Position numbers and translations under genes: made by a program. Source: JBJXHC01 sp046160825 (GTDB lineage: Bacteria > Bacteroidota > Ignavibacteria > UBA10030 > UBA6906). Taken from it: a DNA stretch of 64,000 bases. The DNA lies in contig JBJXHC010000037.1 of the NCBI GenBank assembly GCA_046160825.1, forward strand, positions 1-64,000. Reading direction: 5' to 3'. Positions 9,816 to 19,667 of the stretch are shown in pieces (the first letter of the stretch is position 1; the number at the start of each line of letters is the position of its first letter). The notes below the pieces were generated by a model. It saw only the letters and a program-made list of their open reading frames with translations. It was not told the origin of the DNA and did not search any database.

Positions 9816-11110
9816 ATTCGCACATCGTTGTCAATGCAACCAATCTTGGAAGATACATCGGAGGTATCGGTGTCTATGCACTCAATCTTTTGAAGGAACT
9901 TCCGCAACTTGATAGCGATCATCATTTCATCATCTATATCAATCGAAGTTGCGCCGTTCATGTGAACGAAATCCCGTTCCCGGACAATTGCGAACTCCGT
10001 TGGGTAAGCAGTGTGGTCTCACCCGACCACGGCTTCATGGGGCACTTGCTGAGACTCTTATACTCAAACTATCTGGGTCTCAAACACAGAAGTTCGTTAG
10101 TATTTGCCGCAAGCCAACTAGAAGCGATCCTGTTCCGGCGGAATCAGATCATCATGGTTCACGACATTATTCCCCTCTTGTTCAGAACGCTGCATAAGAA
10201 ACAGTACTACTATTTCAAGTACGTCCTGAGTCATGTTCTGCACAAAACACGATGGATCATCACTCCTTCCAACCATACAAAGGAGCTGTTGGTGCAGACG
10301 TATGGGATTAACGAATCCAAAGTCGGGGTTATTCACAATGGTGTCCGCGACTCGCTATTCGAGAAAGGACAAGGTCGACAAGAAAAGAGCGACGGCAATT
10401 TCATTCTCTTTAGTGGTAGAATGGTCCCCATGAAGAATCTCGTCGGAGTACTGAAGGCGTTCAGTCTTATTCAGGAGAAGATTTCTCACAGAATCGTTAT
10501 TACGGGTCATGACGGAGGCCGACTTTTGAAGAGAATATCAAAGACCTCCACGGATGGTTACTCGCCTGTAACTGCTCGCGTCGAATTCAAGGGACACGTC
10601 TCGGCAAAGGAAATGGATGACCTGATGAACCACGCGTCGGTTCTTGTCTTCCCTTCGTTTTACGAGGGGTTTGGTTTGCCACCGCTGGAAGGCATGGCGC
10701 ATGGCTGTCCCGTTGTTGTCTCCAACGTGTCCAGCCTTCCTGAAGTGTGTGGCGATGCCGCAGAATATGTTGATCCATGCAACGTGCAAAGCATTGCTGA
10801 AGGTATGTACAGAGTTCTCACTAACAGCGCTGTACGAAAACACCTTATAGAAAAGGGGCTTGAGCGATCAAAGCTTTTCAGTTGGAAGGACTCTGCAAGG
10901 CAACACCTCAGGTTGTTCGACCAGGCGATTTACTCGAGTGGACCGAAGACCCAGATTCATCGTATTCAATCTGAAGGATTTGCAGAGATTCCCCTTTCGA
11001 TTGGCGCACATAGATTCTATCGAATGGAAAGTGGCTCACCGCAACGAGGAATATCCAGGCCCCCTAACATGGACTTTGGATTACCGAAAGCGAAACGAAT
11101 TGTATGTTGA
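9812..11110 (+). CDS. glycosyltransferase family 4 (GT-B fold)
   Basis: A 432-residue protein starting in an ATGA overlap with the ATPase gene. It shows GT4 hallmarks: an N-terminal GGIGVYALNLL loop, GVIHNGV after the linker (about residue 171), FSGRMVPMKNL, and the donor-site motif FPSFYEGFGLPPLEGMAHG (about 281-299) followed by VVVSNVSSLPEV. It should transfer a sugar from a nucleotide donor in assembly of the glycan exported by its neighbours. The last 60 residues after about 372 have low-complexity, non-family sequence; the reading frame may run past an ancestral end or contain an old frameshift. Confidence 0.85.
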   Translation: MNSHIVVNATNLGRYIGGIGVYALNLLKELPQLDSDHHFIIYINRSCAVHVNEIPFPDNCELRWVSSVVSPDHGFMGHLLRLLYSNYLGLKHRSSLVFAASQLEAILFRRNQIIMVHDIIPLLFRTLHKKQYYYFKYVLSHVLHKTRWIITPSNHTKELLVQTYGINESKVGVIHNGVRDSLFEKGQGRQEKSDGNFILFSGRMVPMKNLVGVLKAFSLIQEKISHRIVITGHDGGRLLKRISKTSTDGYSPVTARVEFKGHVSAKEMDDLMNHASVLVFPSFYEGFGLPPLEGMAHGCPVVVSNVSSLPEVCGDAAEYVDPCNVQSIAEGMYRVLTNSAVRKHLIEKGLERSKLFSWKDSARQHLRLFDQAIYSSGPKTQIHRIQSEGFAEIPLSIGAHRFYRMESGSPQRGISRPPNMDFGLPKAKRIVC

Positions 11111-11131
11111 AATAGGAGACATAGGACAAAG

Positions 11132-12088
11132 ATGAGTTCATCAATCTCTGGGGGCACAATGTTCCTTTTCCCGTGTCTCCTCTTGATGTTTGTGATCCTT
11201 CTGGGGAGTGGGCCTGTCCCCAAGGGAGTACCTCCTCCGACCTTTGAGGATATCTATCCGATCTTCGAGGACAACTGCATCATGTGCCACAGCGGTCCAA
11301 AAGCATCGAGAGGCTTGCAGCTCAATAGCATGGAGAATGTGCTCAAGGGAAGTGAGAACGGACCGGTACTGAAATCCGGAGATCCGCGGGGGAGTGAATT
11401 GATCCGAAGGCTGCGCGGCATCAGCACACCGAGAATGCCTCTCTCAGGACCGCCATGGTTGGATGAATCCGAGATTCGCCTGATTGAAGAATGGATCACT
11501 CAAGGAGCGCCTGCCGGAAATCCAGTTTCATCCTCTAAGAAACCCCTCACTCCTGCAAACGAAGAAGAAGCACCCACTCGACCAGACAATGTAACGTTCA
11601 AGGATGTCGCTCCAATCTTGAAAGCACACTGTGTGAAATGCCATAACCACAAGGGTCTCATGGGACCGCCACCGGAGGGGCTCGTACTCGCAAGCTATCG
11701 GGAGGTTATGAACGGAACCGAACGAGCATATGTCGTTCCCGGGAACGCGAATGCAAGTGAACTTGTCCGGAAGATCCGCGGGCAGTCACTCCCCCGCATG
11801 CCGTTCGATGGGCCACCGTACCTTACAATTGAAGAGATCTCTCTTGTCGAACGGTGGGTAAGCCAAGGCGCAATGGATGGAGCCGGGGCAAAAGCTGAGA
11901 TCCCTCTCGGAAGAAAGGTTCGACTCCGGGGGCGTCTTGTCGGTCCGGCACTACTCGACGGACTGGAATTCGAAATGAGAGACGGAGTCGAGACGAAGAA
12001 GGGAATCGCGATTGGAGATTATGTCGAGGTCCGTGGGCGTGTGACAATCGGGGGTGGCATAGAGGCCGAACGTATCAGGGAGAGGTGA
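11132..12088 (+). CDS. exported diheme PSCyt1-type cytochrome-like protein
   Basis: A 318-residue protein with an N-terminal hydrophobic segment (FLFPCLLLMFVILL), probably a signal or anchor. Two copies of the planctomycete-type cytochrome c domain follow, each with one CxxCH heme site (CIMCH near residue 49, CVKCH near residue 169) and each ending in a similar block (RMPLSGPPWL and RMPFDGPPYL). The C-terminal 55 residues resemble a small OB-like DUF5666-type domain. It would sit in the periplasm or outside the cell and carry electrons or act as a heme-linked sensor. The partner is unknown, and the glycan operon just upstream gives no clue. AGGAC precedes the ATG. Confidence 0.75.
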   Translation: MSSSISGGTMFLFPCLLLMFVILLGSGPVPKGVPPPTFEDIYPIFEDNCIMCHSGPKASRGLQLNSMENVLKGSENGPVLKSGDPRGSELIRRLRGISTPRMPLSGPPWLDESEIRLIEEWITQGAPAGNPVSSSKKPLTPANEEEAPTRPDNVTFKDVAPILKAHCVKCHNHKGLMGPPPEGLVLASYREVMNGTERAYVVPGNANASELVRKIRGQSLPRMPFDGPPYLTIEEISLVERWVSQGAMDGAGAKAEIPLGRKVRLRGRLVGPALLDGLEFEMRDGVETKKGIAIGDYVEVRGRVTIGGGIEAERIRER

Positions 12089-12221
12089 GCGGCACCCCGG
12101 CCCCGGGACTCTGTCTCCTCAAAACGGCTCTGTTTGTATGGGAAACCGCACGATCTCTGCCGCCTGTTGAATCCCAACTTTCCATCCCGTATCTTGTTGA
12201 CCAATAAACACAATCACAACT

Positions 12222-12545
12222 ATGGGGTGGGATATGTTGCGATATGCGTTTGCGATGGTAGTAGTCGGCGTTTTGTTTCTCCTAACTCCTGATGTTACGT
12301 CGGCGCAGGCAAGCAAAAGACTGAAGGAAAAACAAACGACCAATCCCCAGAAGGAGAGCTGGGACCAGGTGGACAAGATTAATCGTGAAGCGGATGGTAC
12401 ACGCTCGCGCAACGATCAAGCCCGCAAAGCCGGAAAAATTGACAAGAAAGGTCACACGGGAGGGAAGATTACAAAGCGTCACGTGTTGCCAACAACTCCG
12501 AAGTCAACGGCAAAAAAACAAAAGCCGGCTCCCAAACAAAAGTAG
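12222..12545 (+). CDS. small exported lysine-rich protein
   Basis: A 107-residue protein with a hydrophobic leader (about 8-22) ending in a likely signal cleavage site (TSAQA), then a highly basic, low-complexity region full of Lys, Gln and Thr with a PKQK end. I do not recognise the family. The mature part is probably disordered and could bind an acidic polymer or nucleic acid outside the inner membrane, but nothing shows this. A second ATG at 12234 is an alternative start. A strong terminator follows at 12561. Confidence 0.55.
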   Translation: MGWDMLRYAFAMVVVGVLFLLTPDVTSAQASKRLKEKQTTNPQKESWDQVDKINREADGTRSRNDQARKAGKIDKKGHTGGKITKRHVLPTTPKSTAKKQKPAPKQK

Positions 12546-12560
12546 AGTTGATCTCCGATG

Positions 12561-12590
12561 AACGGTATCCATCACATAGGATGCCGTTTT
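12561..12590 (+). terminator. intrinsic terminator
   Basis: AACGGTATCC (12561-12570) pairs with GGATGCCGTT (12579-12588) through one T-G wobble across an 8-base loop. TTTT overlaps the end of the stem. It lies 16 bases after the stop of the small Lys-rich gene. Confidence 0.75.
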
Positions 12591-12679
12591 GCATTTGAAA
12601 CCATTTCCTGTCCTCTGGCGTCTCATCCGGCAATTCCCGAATATAGATACATCGCACAACCCCAATCACCCAATTCTTC

Positions 12680-14185
12680 ATGATAATCATTTTCCTTGTC
12701 GCTCTTGCTCTCGTCTCGGATGATTCTCGTTCCAATTCTCCCGACTGGATTCGCGTCCACGAACTTACAGTCAGCGGTCTTCACCAACTGTACAGTCTTG
12801 AAATCGATGACGCGAGGCGAACATTCGACTCGGTGACCGCGATGGCGCCCGGAGATCCGCGCGGACCGTTCTTCCAGTCCGTGCTTCATTTCTATGTCTA
12901 CAATCTGAACCGCAGTGAGCGCGAGCTTAACACATTTCTTGACAAGTCCGAAAAGGTGGTCGCACTTTGCGAAGACTTGCTTGACAGGAACAGTCGGGAT
13001 GTGACAACAAAGTTCTACCTCGGCGGTATCCGCGGCTACCGCGGACTTGCCTATCAGGCGAGCGGTTCGTACCTCAAAGCCGTACAGGAGGGACGTAAGG
13101 GATTTCTGCTTCTTGAAGAAGCGGTGACAGAAAAGCCGGATCTCTACGATGCCCACATGGGCTTCGGGTTGTTTAACTATCTTCTGGCCAAGATTCCCTC
13201 ATCGCTGAAATGGATCGTGAGCATGCTCGGCTTCAATGGCGATCTTGAAGGCGGATTGCGCTCGTTGCGTTATGCGGCAGAGAGAGGGACATATACACGT
13301 GCCGAGGCAAAGCTCTATCTCGCGCAGTTCTTGTTTTCCGAGGGAAGGCGCGATAGCGCAGTCCAATATCTGAACGAGCTGCGCCGGGAGTATCCGGAGA
13401 ACACGCTCTTCACGGTTCTCTACGCATCGTTTCAACACCGCATGGACAACCTGGATGAAGCGATGCGCGCAGCGAACGCGGCAATAGAATTGAACAATCG
13501 GAAGAACATCCGCTACGGCGATGAGCTTGCACACAGCACGCTCGGCAGTATCTATTACACGAAGAACGATTTCACGAACGCGGCAACCAACTACCGACTC
13601 TACCTGAAAGCAACTTCCGATGAGGCACGCGTGCCAAACTTTACATTATTCCGCGGCGGCGTGGCGTGTGAGATCGGGGGAGATAGAGCAACAGCACTGG
13701 AATTTTATCGGCGTATGAAATCCGATGACCAGGCGCGCGGAGGTGGAGCGCAACAGTACCGCAGGGCCCAGGAACTCATCCGTCGACCCATGACAGAAGC
13801 AGAAATCTTGATGGTGAAAGCGGGGAATGAATCATCGCAAAAGAAATATGAGGCTTCCGCGGAATTATTCCGTGCGGCGCTCGCGAAGGCCGGCGACAAC
13901 ATTGATCTTCAGGCGCGGGCATTGTATGGACTTCAACAAGCCGAGTTCGATTCGGACAAGCTCGCCGATGCCGGGAAGACATCACGCCGTATACTTGCAC
14001 TGAAGCCTGTCAATGAGCAGTGGATTATTCCACACGCATGGTTCAGGCTGGGACAGATCCATGTAAAGTCGGGAAGAAAGGCTGAAGCAAAGACGGCATT
14101 TGAGATGGTGGATGAGTTTGATGATTACGAGTTCGAGGAGCGTCTTGAGCCGCGCGCAGAAGAGGAATTGGAGAACCTCGACTAA
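12680..14185 (+). CDS. TPR-repeat protein, probably exported
   Basis: A 501-residue protein with a short hydrophobic start (IIIFLVALALVS) that may act as a signal, followed by helical repeats throughout. TPR-like units are visible, such as LDEAMRAANAAIELNN near 255, FTNAATNYRLYLKATSD near 300, and a C-terminal RLGQIHVKSGRKAEAKTAF near 455-473. The family is common in Bacteroidota as periplasmic scaffold proteins of unknown partners. No enzymatic motif is seen. It stands alone between two terminators, so it is probably a single-gene transcript. Confidence 0.7.
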   Translation: MIIIFLVALALVSDDSRSNSPDWIRVHELTVSGLHQLYSLEIDDARRTFDSVTAMAPGDPRGPFFQSVLHFYVYNLNRSERELNTFLDKSEKVVALCEDLLDRNSRDVTTKFYLGGIRGYRGLAYQASGSYLKAVQEGRKGFLLLEEAVTEKPDLYDAHMGFGLFNYLLAKIPSSLKWIVSMLGFNGDLEGGLRSLRYAAERGTYTRAEAKLYLAQFLFSEGRRDSAVQYLNELRREYPENTLFTVLYASFQHRMDNLDEAMRAANAAIELNNRKNIRYGDELAHSTLGSIYYTKNDFTNAATNYRLYLKATSDEARVPNFTLFRGGVACEIGGDRATALEFYRRMKSDDQARGGGAQQYRRAQELIRRPMTEAEILMVKAGNESSQKKYEASAELFRAALAKAGDNIDLQARALYGLQQAEFDSDKLADAGKTSRRILALKPVNEQWIIPHAWFRLGQIHVKSGRKAEAKTAFEMVDEFDDYEFEERLEPRAEEELENLD

Positions 14186-14205
14186 ATATATCCTTCCCTC
14201 AAAGA

Positions 14206-14236
14206 CAAACACCGCCCCGGTTTGAGGCGGTGTTTG
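14206..14236 (+). terminator. strong intrinsic terminator
   Basis: CAAACACCGCC (14206-14216) and GGCGGTGTTTG (14226-14236) form a perfect 11-bp stem with a 9-base loop, 20 bases after the stop of the TPR gene. The T-tract is weak. Confidence 0.75.
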
Positions 14237-14337
14237 AGGTTTACTTCCACCAGCAGCGCATTGCTTCCGGGGGTTGCTTTGATAAAATGAACTCCGCATA
14301 TTGCGTCCCGTTTCCTCTAAAATGAAAGGCCAACTCA

Positions 14338-15321
14338 ATGAATCTCAATAGTCGATTCTCCCCATTTTTCTTGCTGGTTATGCTCTCGTGTACCGTAGCA
14401 CAATCTCAAGACGCGTTCTTGCCCATCTCTACCTTCTCCATCGTCGCCCGCGATTCCATTACCGGTGAGCTGGGGATCGCCGTGGCGTCGCGTTTCTTTG
14501 CGGTTGGATCGGTGGTGCCGTGGGCCAAGGCCGATGTCGGTGCGGTGGCGACACAGTCTTATGCCAACACCTCATTCGGTTGGCGCGGGCTTGAGCTGCT
14601 TGAACGGGGAATGAGTCCGGGAGACGTGCAACGGGCATTGTTGGATGACGACCCGAACCCACAACGCCGGCAGTTCGGTATCGTGGCCGCGGATGGAATG
14701 TCGGTGACATACACAGGATCAGATTGTGTTCCGTGGGCAGGCGGTCGCAAGGGACGGAACTACGCGGTGCAGGGAAACATCCTCGCGAGCGAAGCTGTCG
14801 TTGTCGCAATGGAGAGCACGTTTGTTCATACAAATGGAACATTGGCGGAGAGGATCTATGCCGCGCTGATAGCAGGAGAGAAAATGGGTGGCGACTCCCG
14901 TGGAAAGCAATCCGCCGCACTGATGGTTGTGAAGAAGAATGCCGGCTATGGTGGCTATACCGACCGCGCGATTGATATTCGCGTTGACGACCATGCCGAA
15001 CCGTTTATCGAACTTGGCCGCCTGTTGAACTACGCGCAGATGAATTACGCCTGGAACGAAGGGTGGACACTGTTTCGAGCAAAGAAGCCGGCGGAAGCAT
15101 TGCCGCACATGGAGGTCGCCGTCAAGTATTCTCCAAACAACCCCGAGCTGATCTACGATCTTGCGGTCATTCATCTGGCGGCCGGAAATAAAGAACAGGC
15201 AATCAAAGCCCTTGAAGACGCAATCAAGCTCAACCCAAGTTTAAAAGCCCAGGCAAGGGGCGACAGCGACATGCAGAGACTCAAGGGCGATAAAACATTT
15301 GAAGCCCTTGTAAAGGAATAA
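14338..15321 (+). CDS. exported DUF1028 protein with C-terminal TPR
   Basis: A 327-residue protein. A signal peptide (about residues 9-24) precedes a DUF1028 domain, an Ntn-hydrolase-like family. It opens with STFSIVARDSITGELGIAV and has the conserved GAVATQSYAN and GNILASEAVV strands and the GGDSRGKQSAAL motif near 182-193. A TPR-like segment (PNNPELIYDLAVIHLAAGN, then AIKALEDAIKLNP) ends the protein. Such DUF1028-TPR fusions occur in this phylum. Substrate and catalytic activity are not established; a role as a hydrolase is a family-level guess. Confidence 0.8.
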   Translation: MNLNSRFSPFFLLVMLSCTVAQSQDAFLPISTFSIVARDSITGELGIAVASRFFAVGSVVPWAKADVGAVATQSYANTSFGWRGLELLERGMSPGDVQRALLDDDPNPQRRQFGIVAADGMSVTYTGSDCVPWAGGRKGRNYAVQGNILASEAVVVAMESTFVHTNGTLAERIYAALIAGEKMGGDSRGKQSAALMVVKKNAGYGGYTDRAIDIRVDDHAEPFIELGRLLNYAQMNYAWNEGWTLFRAKKPAEALPHMEVAVKYSPNNPELIYDLAVIHLAAGNKEQAIKALEDAIKLNPSLKAQARGDSDMQRLKGDKTFEALVKE

Positions 15322-15359
15322 TCTTTTACAGTTATCTTGATTTCAGGAGAACCATCATC

Positions 15360-16235
15360 GTGCAATTGAACATCCAGGATGTTAGCAAGACGTACAGCGG
15401 AGGCGTTCATGCGTTGCGTGGACTGAACCTGCAAGTTGCGCCGGGTATTCTTGGTCTCCTTGGTCCGAATGGCGCAGGCAAATCTTCGCTGATGCGTATT
15501 CTCGCCACCATCACCAAACCATCTGCAGGTACAGTACACTGGGACGAGATTGATATCGCCATAAATCCGGATCCCTTGCGCGAGGTGCTCGGTTATCTGC
15601 CGCAGGATTTCGGAGTCTATCCCAATCTCAACGCGGTGGAATTCCTCGAGTATATGGCGGCAATCAAAGGGCTGGTTGGAACCCGGCAACGAATTGATGA
15701 ATTGCTTGAGGTGGTTAATCTCACCGATGTCCGCAAGCGGCCGCTCGGCGGGTATTCCGGGGGAATGAAACAGAGGATTGGAATAGCGCAGGCTTTATTG
15801 AACAACCCGCGCCTGTTGATTGTTGATGAACCGACGGCCGGACTCGATCCCGAAGAACGCGTCCGGTTCCGGACGCTTCTCTCCGATCTTGCCGGTGAAC
15901 GCATTATTATTCTCTCCACACATATCGTGTCTGATGTTGAAGCAACTGCTTCGAATATCGCCATTGTCTCTCACGGACAATTGCTCGCTCATGGCTCGCC
16001 GGAATCGTTGCTGCAACTGGTTGAAGGACGTGTATGGGAGTGGACGACGCAAAGCGCCGATCTTCCGGCACTCAAACAACGGTACACAATCAGTAGTGCT
16101 GTGCGCAGGAGCGACGGGATCAAAGTCCGGGCAGTAGCAGATGCAAAACCAACAGCAGACGCTCACGCCGTTTCCCCCGGATTGGAAGATGCATACCTCT
16201 CCGTTATCGCCACCGCGCGGCGTATTGCCGCATGA
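15360..16235 (+). CDS. ABC transporter ATP-binding protein
   Basis: A 291-residue ATPase with a GTG start preceded by AGGAGA. Walker A is GPNGAGKSS (about 37-45), the Q-loop YLPQDFGVYP is near 80, the signature YSGGMKQRIG lies at about 132-141, Walker B is LLIVDEPTAGLDP near 151-163 and the switch histidine is STHIV. A C-terminal 70-residue extension is typical of multidrug or lipid exporters of the CcmA/NatA type. Its stop overlaps the start of the permease gene that follows, so the two probably form one exporter. The substrate is unknown. Confidence 0.85.
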   Translation: MQLNIQDVSKTYSGGVHALRGLNLQVAPGILGLLGPNGAGKSSLMRILATITKPSAGTVHWDEIDIAINPDPLREVLGYLPQDFGVYPNLNAVEFLEYMAAIKGLVGTRQRIDELLEVVNLTDVRKRPLGGYSGGMKQRIGIAQALLNNPRLLIVDEPTAGLDPEERVRFRTLLSDLAGERIIILSTHIVSDVEATASNIAIVSHGQLLAHGSPESLLQLVEGRVWEWTTQSADLPALKQRYTISSAVRRSDGIKVRAVADAKPTADAHAVSPGLEDAYLSVIATARRIAA

Positions 16236-17794
16236 CCGGACACACGATCTATCATATCGTTCGTGCGGACTTCCTTGAACGGACGCGCCGCTTCAGTTTT
16301 CTCGCCACGCTCGGTCTCGCGATCTATCTCGGCTTTCTTGTCAACAACGGGACGATTGGCGTCTCGCTGGGAAAATACCGGGGGGAATTCAACGGCGCGT
16401 GGGTGGGAGCCATGATGTCCATCGTCGCCACGTTCTTTCTTTCGTGGTTCGGATTCTTCCTGGTGAAGAACAGCGTGCAACGCGACCGATCGACCGGTGT
16501 TGGCCAGATCATTGCCACAACGCCACTCGGAAAGTTACCATATGTTGCCGGCAAGACACTGAGTAACTTCGCTGTTCTCTCCGTCATGGTCGTGATACTC
16601 ATCCTCGCCGCTATCCTGTTGCTGCTCCTCGGTGACGCCCGCTCTGATTTCAATCTGTGGCAATTCGTAGCGCCGTTTCTTCTCCTCACAATTCCCTCGC
16701 TCGCGGTTGTTGCCGCTGTTGCAGTGCTGTTTGAGTGCATCGCGTTCTTGCGTGGTGGAATGGGCAATGTGGTCTTCTTCTTTGGATGGATGTCTATTCT
16801 TGTTTCGGGCATGGAGACCAGGTCCGACGTCTTGGATATCTCCGGGCTGCTGACTGTCAGCGAAAGCATGAAGGAGGCGGCTAACGCAGCTTTTGCCGAC
16901 TACGGCGATGGTTTCGTGCTGGGGAGTTCAGGCCATCCGGTGGAGGGCACGTTCTTATGGAATGGCATCGCATGGACAGGAGATCTCCTTCTCCGCAGAC
17001 TCGGTTGGGTTGGAGTGGCATGCTGTGTCGTCGGACTTGCATCACTCGTATTTACCCGGTTTGATCCGTCACGCGAAAAACTCATTGCAAGATCCCGCCG
17101 TGCAAAGAAACCCAGAGGCAGTGACGAAGCAGAGGCGGTGTCGTCACCCGCCCCCGTTCATCACCTAAGGTTGACATCTCTGCCAACACGTTCCAGATTT
17201 GGAGCAATTGTTCTGGCTGAACTTCGCTTGATGCTGAAGGGCCTGCCCTGGTGGCGGTATGCCGGTGCGATGATTCTCGTTGTCGTGTGCTGCACCGTTC
17301 CTCTCAACGAAGCCCGGCAGTTCGCTTTACCGTTCGCCTGGATATGGCCGTTGTTGCTCTGGTCGTCCATGGGAACACGGGAGGAACAATTCCGCACACA
17401 TGAACTGGTTCGGTCCGCACCGCGATCTCTACAGAGACAACTTCCAGCGTTGTTGCTTGCCGGCGTTATCGTTGCTGCGATGACAGGTTCGGGAATCCTT
17501 GTCCGTCTGCTTGCCGATGGTGACCTTCCGGGAATTATGATGTGGAGTGTCGGCGTAGCGTTCATCCCATCGCTTGCCCTGGCGTCAGGAGTGTGGAGCG
17601 GCAGCGCACGGTTGTTCGAGGTGCTGTACATGGCAATGTGGTACGTCGGACCCCTGAGTAAGGCGGCAGAATTGGATTTCATCGGTGCGTTCGGTGTGAC
17701 GAACATACCGTCGCTTCCCATCATTTATGGCTGCGCAACGATTGTACTCTGCGTGCTGGCATTCGTTGGCCGGAAACATAAGATGATGGGGTGA
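16232..17794 (+). CDS. ABC-2 type transporter permease
   Basis: A 520-residue membrane protein starting in an ATGA overlap with the ATPase gene. About ten to twelve hydrophobic segments are arranged in two halves joined by a basic cytoplasmic loop (about 275-305, rich in Arg and Lys with SRRAKKPRG). This is the single-chain arrangement of two fused permease halves. Together with the upstream ATPase it should form an export or membrane-remodelling transporter. No substrate is indicated by the neighbours. Confidence 0.75.
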   Translation: MTGHTIYHIVRADFLERTRRFSFLATLGLAIYLGFLVNNGTIGVSLGKYRGEFNGAWVGAMMSIVATFFLSWFGFFLVKNSVQRDRSTGVGQIIATTPLGKLPYVAGKTLSNFAVLSVMVVILILAAILLLLLGDARSDFNLWQFVAPFLLLTIPSLAVVAAVAVLFECIAFLRGGMGNVVFFFGWMSILVSGMETRSDVLDISGLLTVSESMKEAANAAFADYGDGFVLGSSGHPVEGTFLWNGIAWTGDLLLRRLGWVGVACCVVGLASLVFTRFDPSREKLIARSRRAKKPRGSDEAEAVSSPAPVHHLRLTSLPTRSRFGAIVLAELRLMLKGLPWWRYAGAMILVVVCCTVPLNEARQFALPFAWIWPLLLWSSMGTREEQFRTHELVRSAPRSLQRQLPALLLAGVIVAAMTGSGILVRLLADGDLPGIMMWSVGVAFIPSLALASGVWSGSARLFEVLYMAMWYVGPLSKAAELDFIGAFGVTNIPSLPIIYGCATIVLCVLAFVGRKHKMMG

Positions 17795-18016
17795 TGGAGA
17801 ACCCCTTCCCTGTGCTCATGGAAAACCGTTAGCCACCACCCTACGCTGACACAAAAATTCCGCATATGCTGCACATTGAATCTTTGCCACTGATTGCGCA
17901 TCTTATGTCCGCCAACCGCACCTCCCTTGCTAAGCACGGTTGAAATATCGGGGTCAGGAACCAGCCTGAATAATCAGTAGGGCAATGGGATTCCTGTTTT
18001 TTGTGGAGATTGTTGC

Positions 18017-19522
18017 ATGTCGACGCCCCGATACAGTCCAAGTTACATTCTCATTCCCCTTCTCATTCTCTCAGTATTTGTAGCACTCGCAACTCTCAGT
18101 GAGAGCTTGATCCCGAACTTCGGCGTTCACTTCGTCGCTCAAGCCCGGGTAGTTGTCGCGTTGGCCGTTCAGGTTGGTATCTGGCTCTCTGCGGGCTGGA
18201 TGCTTATACGGTGTATCAACTTCTTTCTCTGGGACAGGATTGTTGCACGTTCAATCGGTGGACGTGTCCCCGGTTTATTGAAGACCATCACCGCCTTTGC
18301 TATTGGCAGCATTGCAGTTGCCGGCGTTGTTGGTGTGGTGTTCGATCTTCCCGTCATGGGATTCTTTGCCACCTCCGGTGTTGTGGGTCTGGTGCTGGGC
18401 TTTGCACTACGCAACATGATCCAGGATGTTTTCACCGGTGTTGCGGTCAACCTCGATCGCTCATTCGCGATCAACGATTGGATTACCGTCCATTCAAAAG
18501 AGGGAGATGTGACCGGTCAGGTTACGGAAATCAACTGGCGCACAACATATATCAAGACGGAGAGCAACAGTATTGTAATTCTCCCGAATAGTTCGCTTGG
18601 ACTCCTCACGGTGACCAACCACTGGAGCTCAGGTAAGGAATCGCGGTTCGAGGTCAAGTTCTGCCTGGATTTCTCCGTTCCCCCCAGGCGTGCTCAGCGT
18701 GTAATTGTCGGAGGTGTCAAGGCGATCGCGGGACGACACGGCATACTCGAAAGCCCTGAGCCTGCCGTGCTTCTTGGCGGGACGAGCGAGCTTGGCGTTG
18801 AGTACATCGCACGGTATTGGATCAAGGCGTGGGAAAACACTTCGCCAACTACCGCAAGACACCACGTTATTTCGAGTGTGATGGAGCATCTCCAGCAATC
18901 CGGTCTTTCGCTTGCTTATCCCAAAGAGGACGTTTACTACGAGCGCATGCCGGCGCGCCAGCTTGATGCCGGCTCACTCACTGATCGCGAAAAGTTGCTG
19001 GCAACATTTCCACTATTCAAAATCCTCGGACCCGAAGATATTACATTCCTCGGCGGCCGGATGCGAGAGCATCACCATCGTAAGGGAGACGTGCTCTTCA
19101 AGAAGGGGGATGAAGGGAGTTCCATGCATGTTCTTTTTGAAGGCCTGCTGCATGTCCATGTCAATGGATCCTTGGATGAAAAGCATGTGGCACAATACGA
19201 GCCCGGTCAGTTTTTCGGAGAGGTTTCCCTGCTTACCGGCGACGTCCGCGAGGCCACCCTCGTTGCAGCAACCGAAAGTGTTACGTACGAAATTACCAAA
19301 ACCGATATGGAGTTGCTCTTTGAAAAACGCCCCAACCTCATCGAGGCACTCGCTGCCGCGTTGGTCGACAGACAAATGGATATCCACGAGACCGTGCAGA
19401 AGGCTCTCCACGCGGAAGTGAAGACCGAACAGCACCGCAGTCGCTCCAGCCAGATGCTTACCAAGATGAGGAGTATGTTCAGGGGCGTGTTCAAGTCGGA
19501 ACCCGTCAACACTCCACAGTAG
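18017..19522 (+). CDS. MscS-like channel with C-terminal cyclic-nucleotide-binding domain
   Basis: A 501-residue inner-membrane protein. Three to four membrane segments lie in the first 145 residues. The pore-lining helix is rich in Gly and Ala (ATSGVVGLVLGFALRNMIQD, about 116-135), followed by the MscS beta domain (DRSFAINDWITV, then WRTTYIKTESNSIVILPNS). After a linker, residues 330-460 form a cNMP-binding beta-barrel (FEGLLHVHV, YEPGQFFGEVSLLTGDVREAT). The GE.SL..G..R.AT motif is the phosphate-binding cassette. Such fusions are known as bCNG channels. It may open in response to cyclic nucleotides rather than tension alone. Confidence 0.85.
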   Translation: MSTPRYSPSYILIPLLILSVFVALATLSESLIPNFGVHFVAQARVVVALAVQVGIWLSAGWMLIRCINFFLWDRIVARSIGGRVPGLLKTITAFAIGSIAVAGVVGVVFDLPVMGFFATSGVVGLVLGFALRNMIQDVFTGVAVNLDRSFAINDWITVHSKEGDVTGQVTEINWRTTYIKTESNSIVILPNSSLGLLTVTNHWSSGKESRFEVKFCLDFSVPPRRAQRVIVGGVKAIAGRHGILESPEPAVLLGGTSELGVEYIARYWIKAWENTSPTTARHHVISSVMEHLQQSGLSLAYPKEDVYYERMPARQLDAGSLTDREKLLATFPLFKILGPEDITFLGGRMREHHHRKGDVLFKKGDEGSSMHVLFEGLLHVHVNGSLDEKHVAQYEPGQFFGEVSLLTGDVREATLVAATESVTYEITKTDMELLFEKRPNLIEALAAALVDRQMDIHETVQKALHAEVKTEQHRSRSSQMLTKMRSMFRGVFKSEPVNTPQ

Positions 19523-19667
19523 AAGGTTTGTTCTTCCTCCAATTCAGCGTTGGACTACCACTGAACCACCCCACCCTCAGTATTGAGTCCTACCCCAATC
19601 ATTCTTATATTTCCATTCAGATGGATTGAGTTTTTCGGATAATAATGGACAAACGGAGCTGATTTCA

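Noticed and set aside
19626..19667. TTG start 14 codons upstream for paaA
   Set aside because: The ATG at 19668 has GGAG at good spacing and gives the usual PaaA length.
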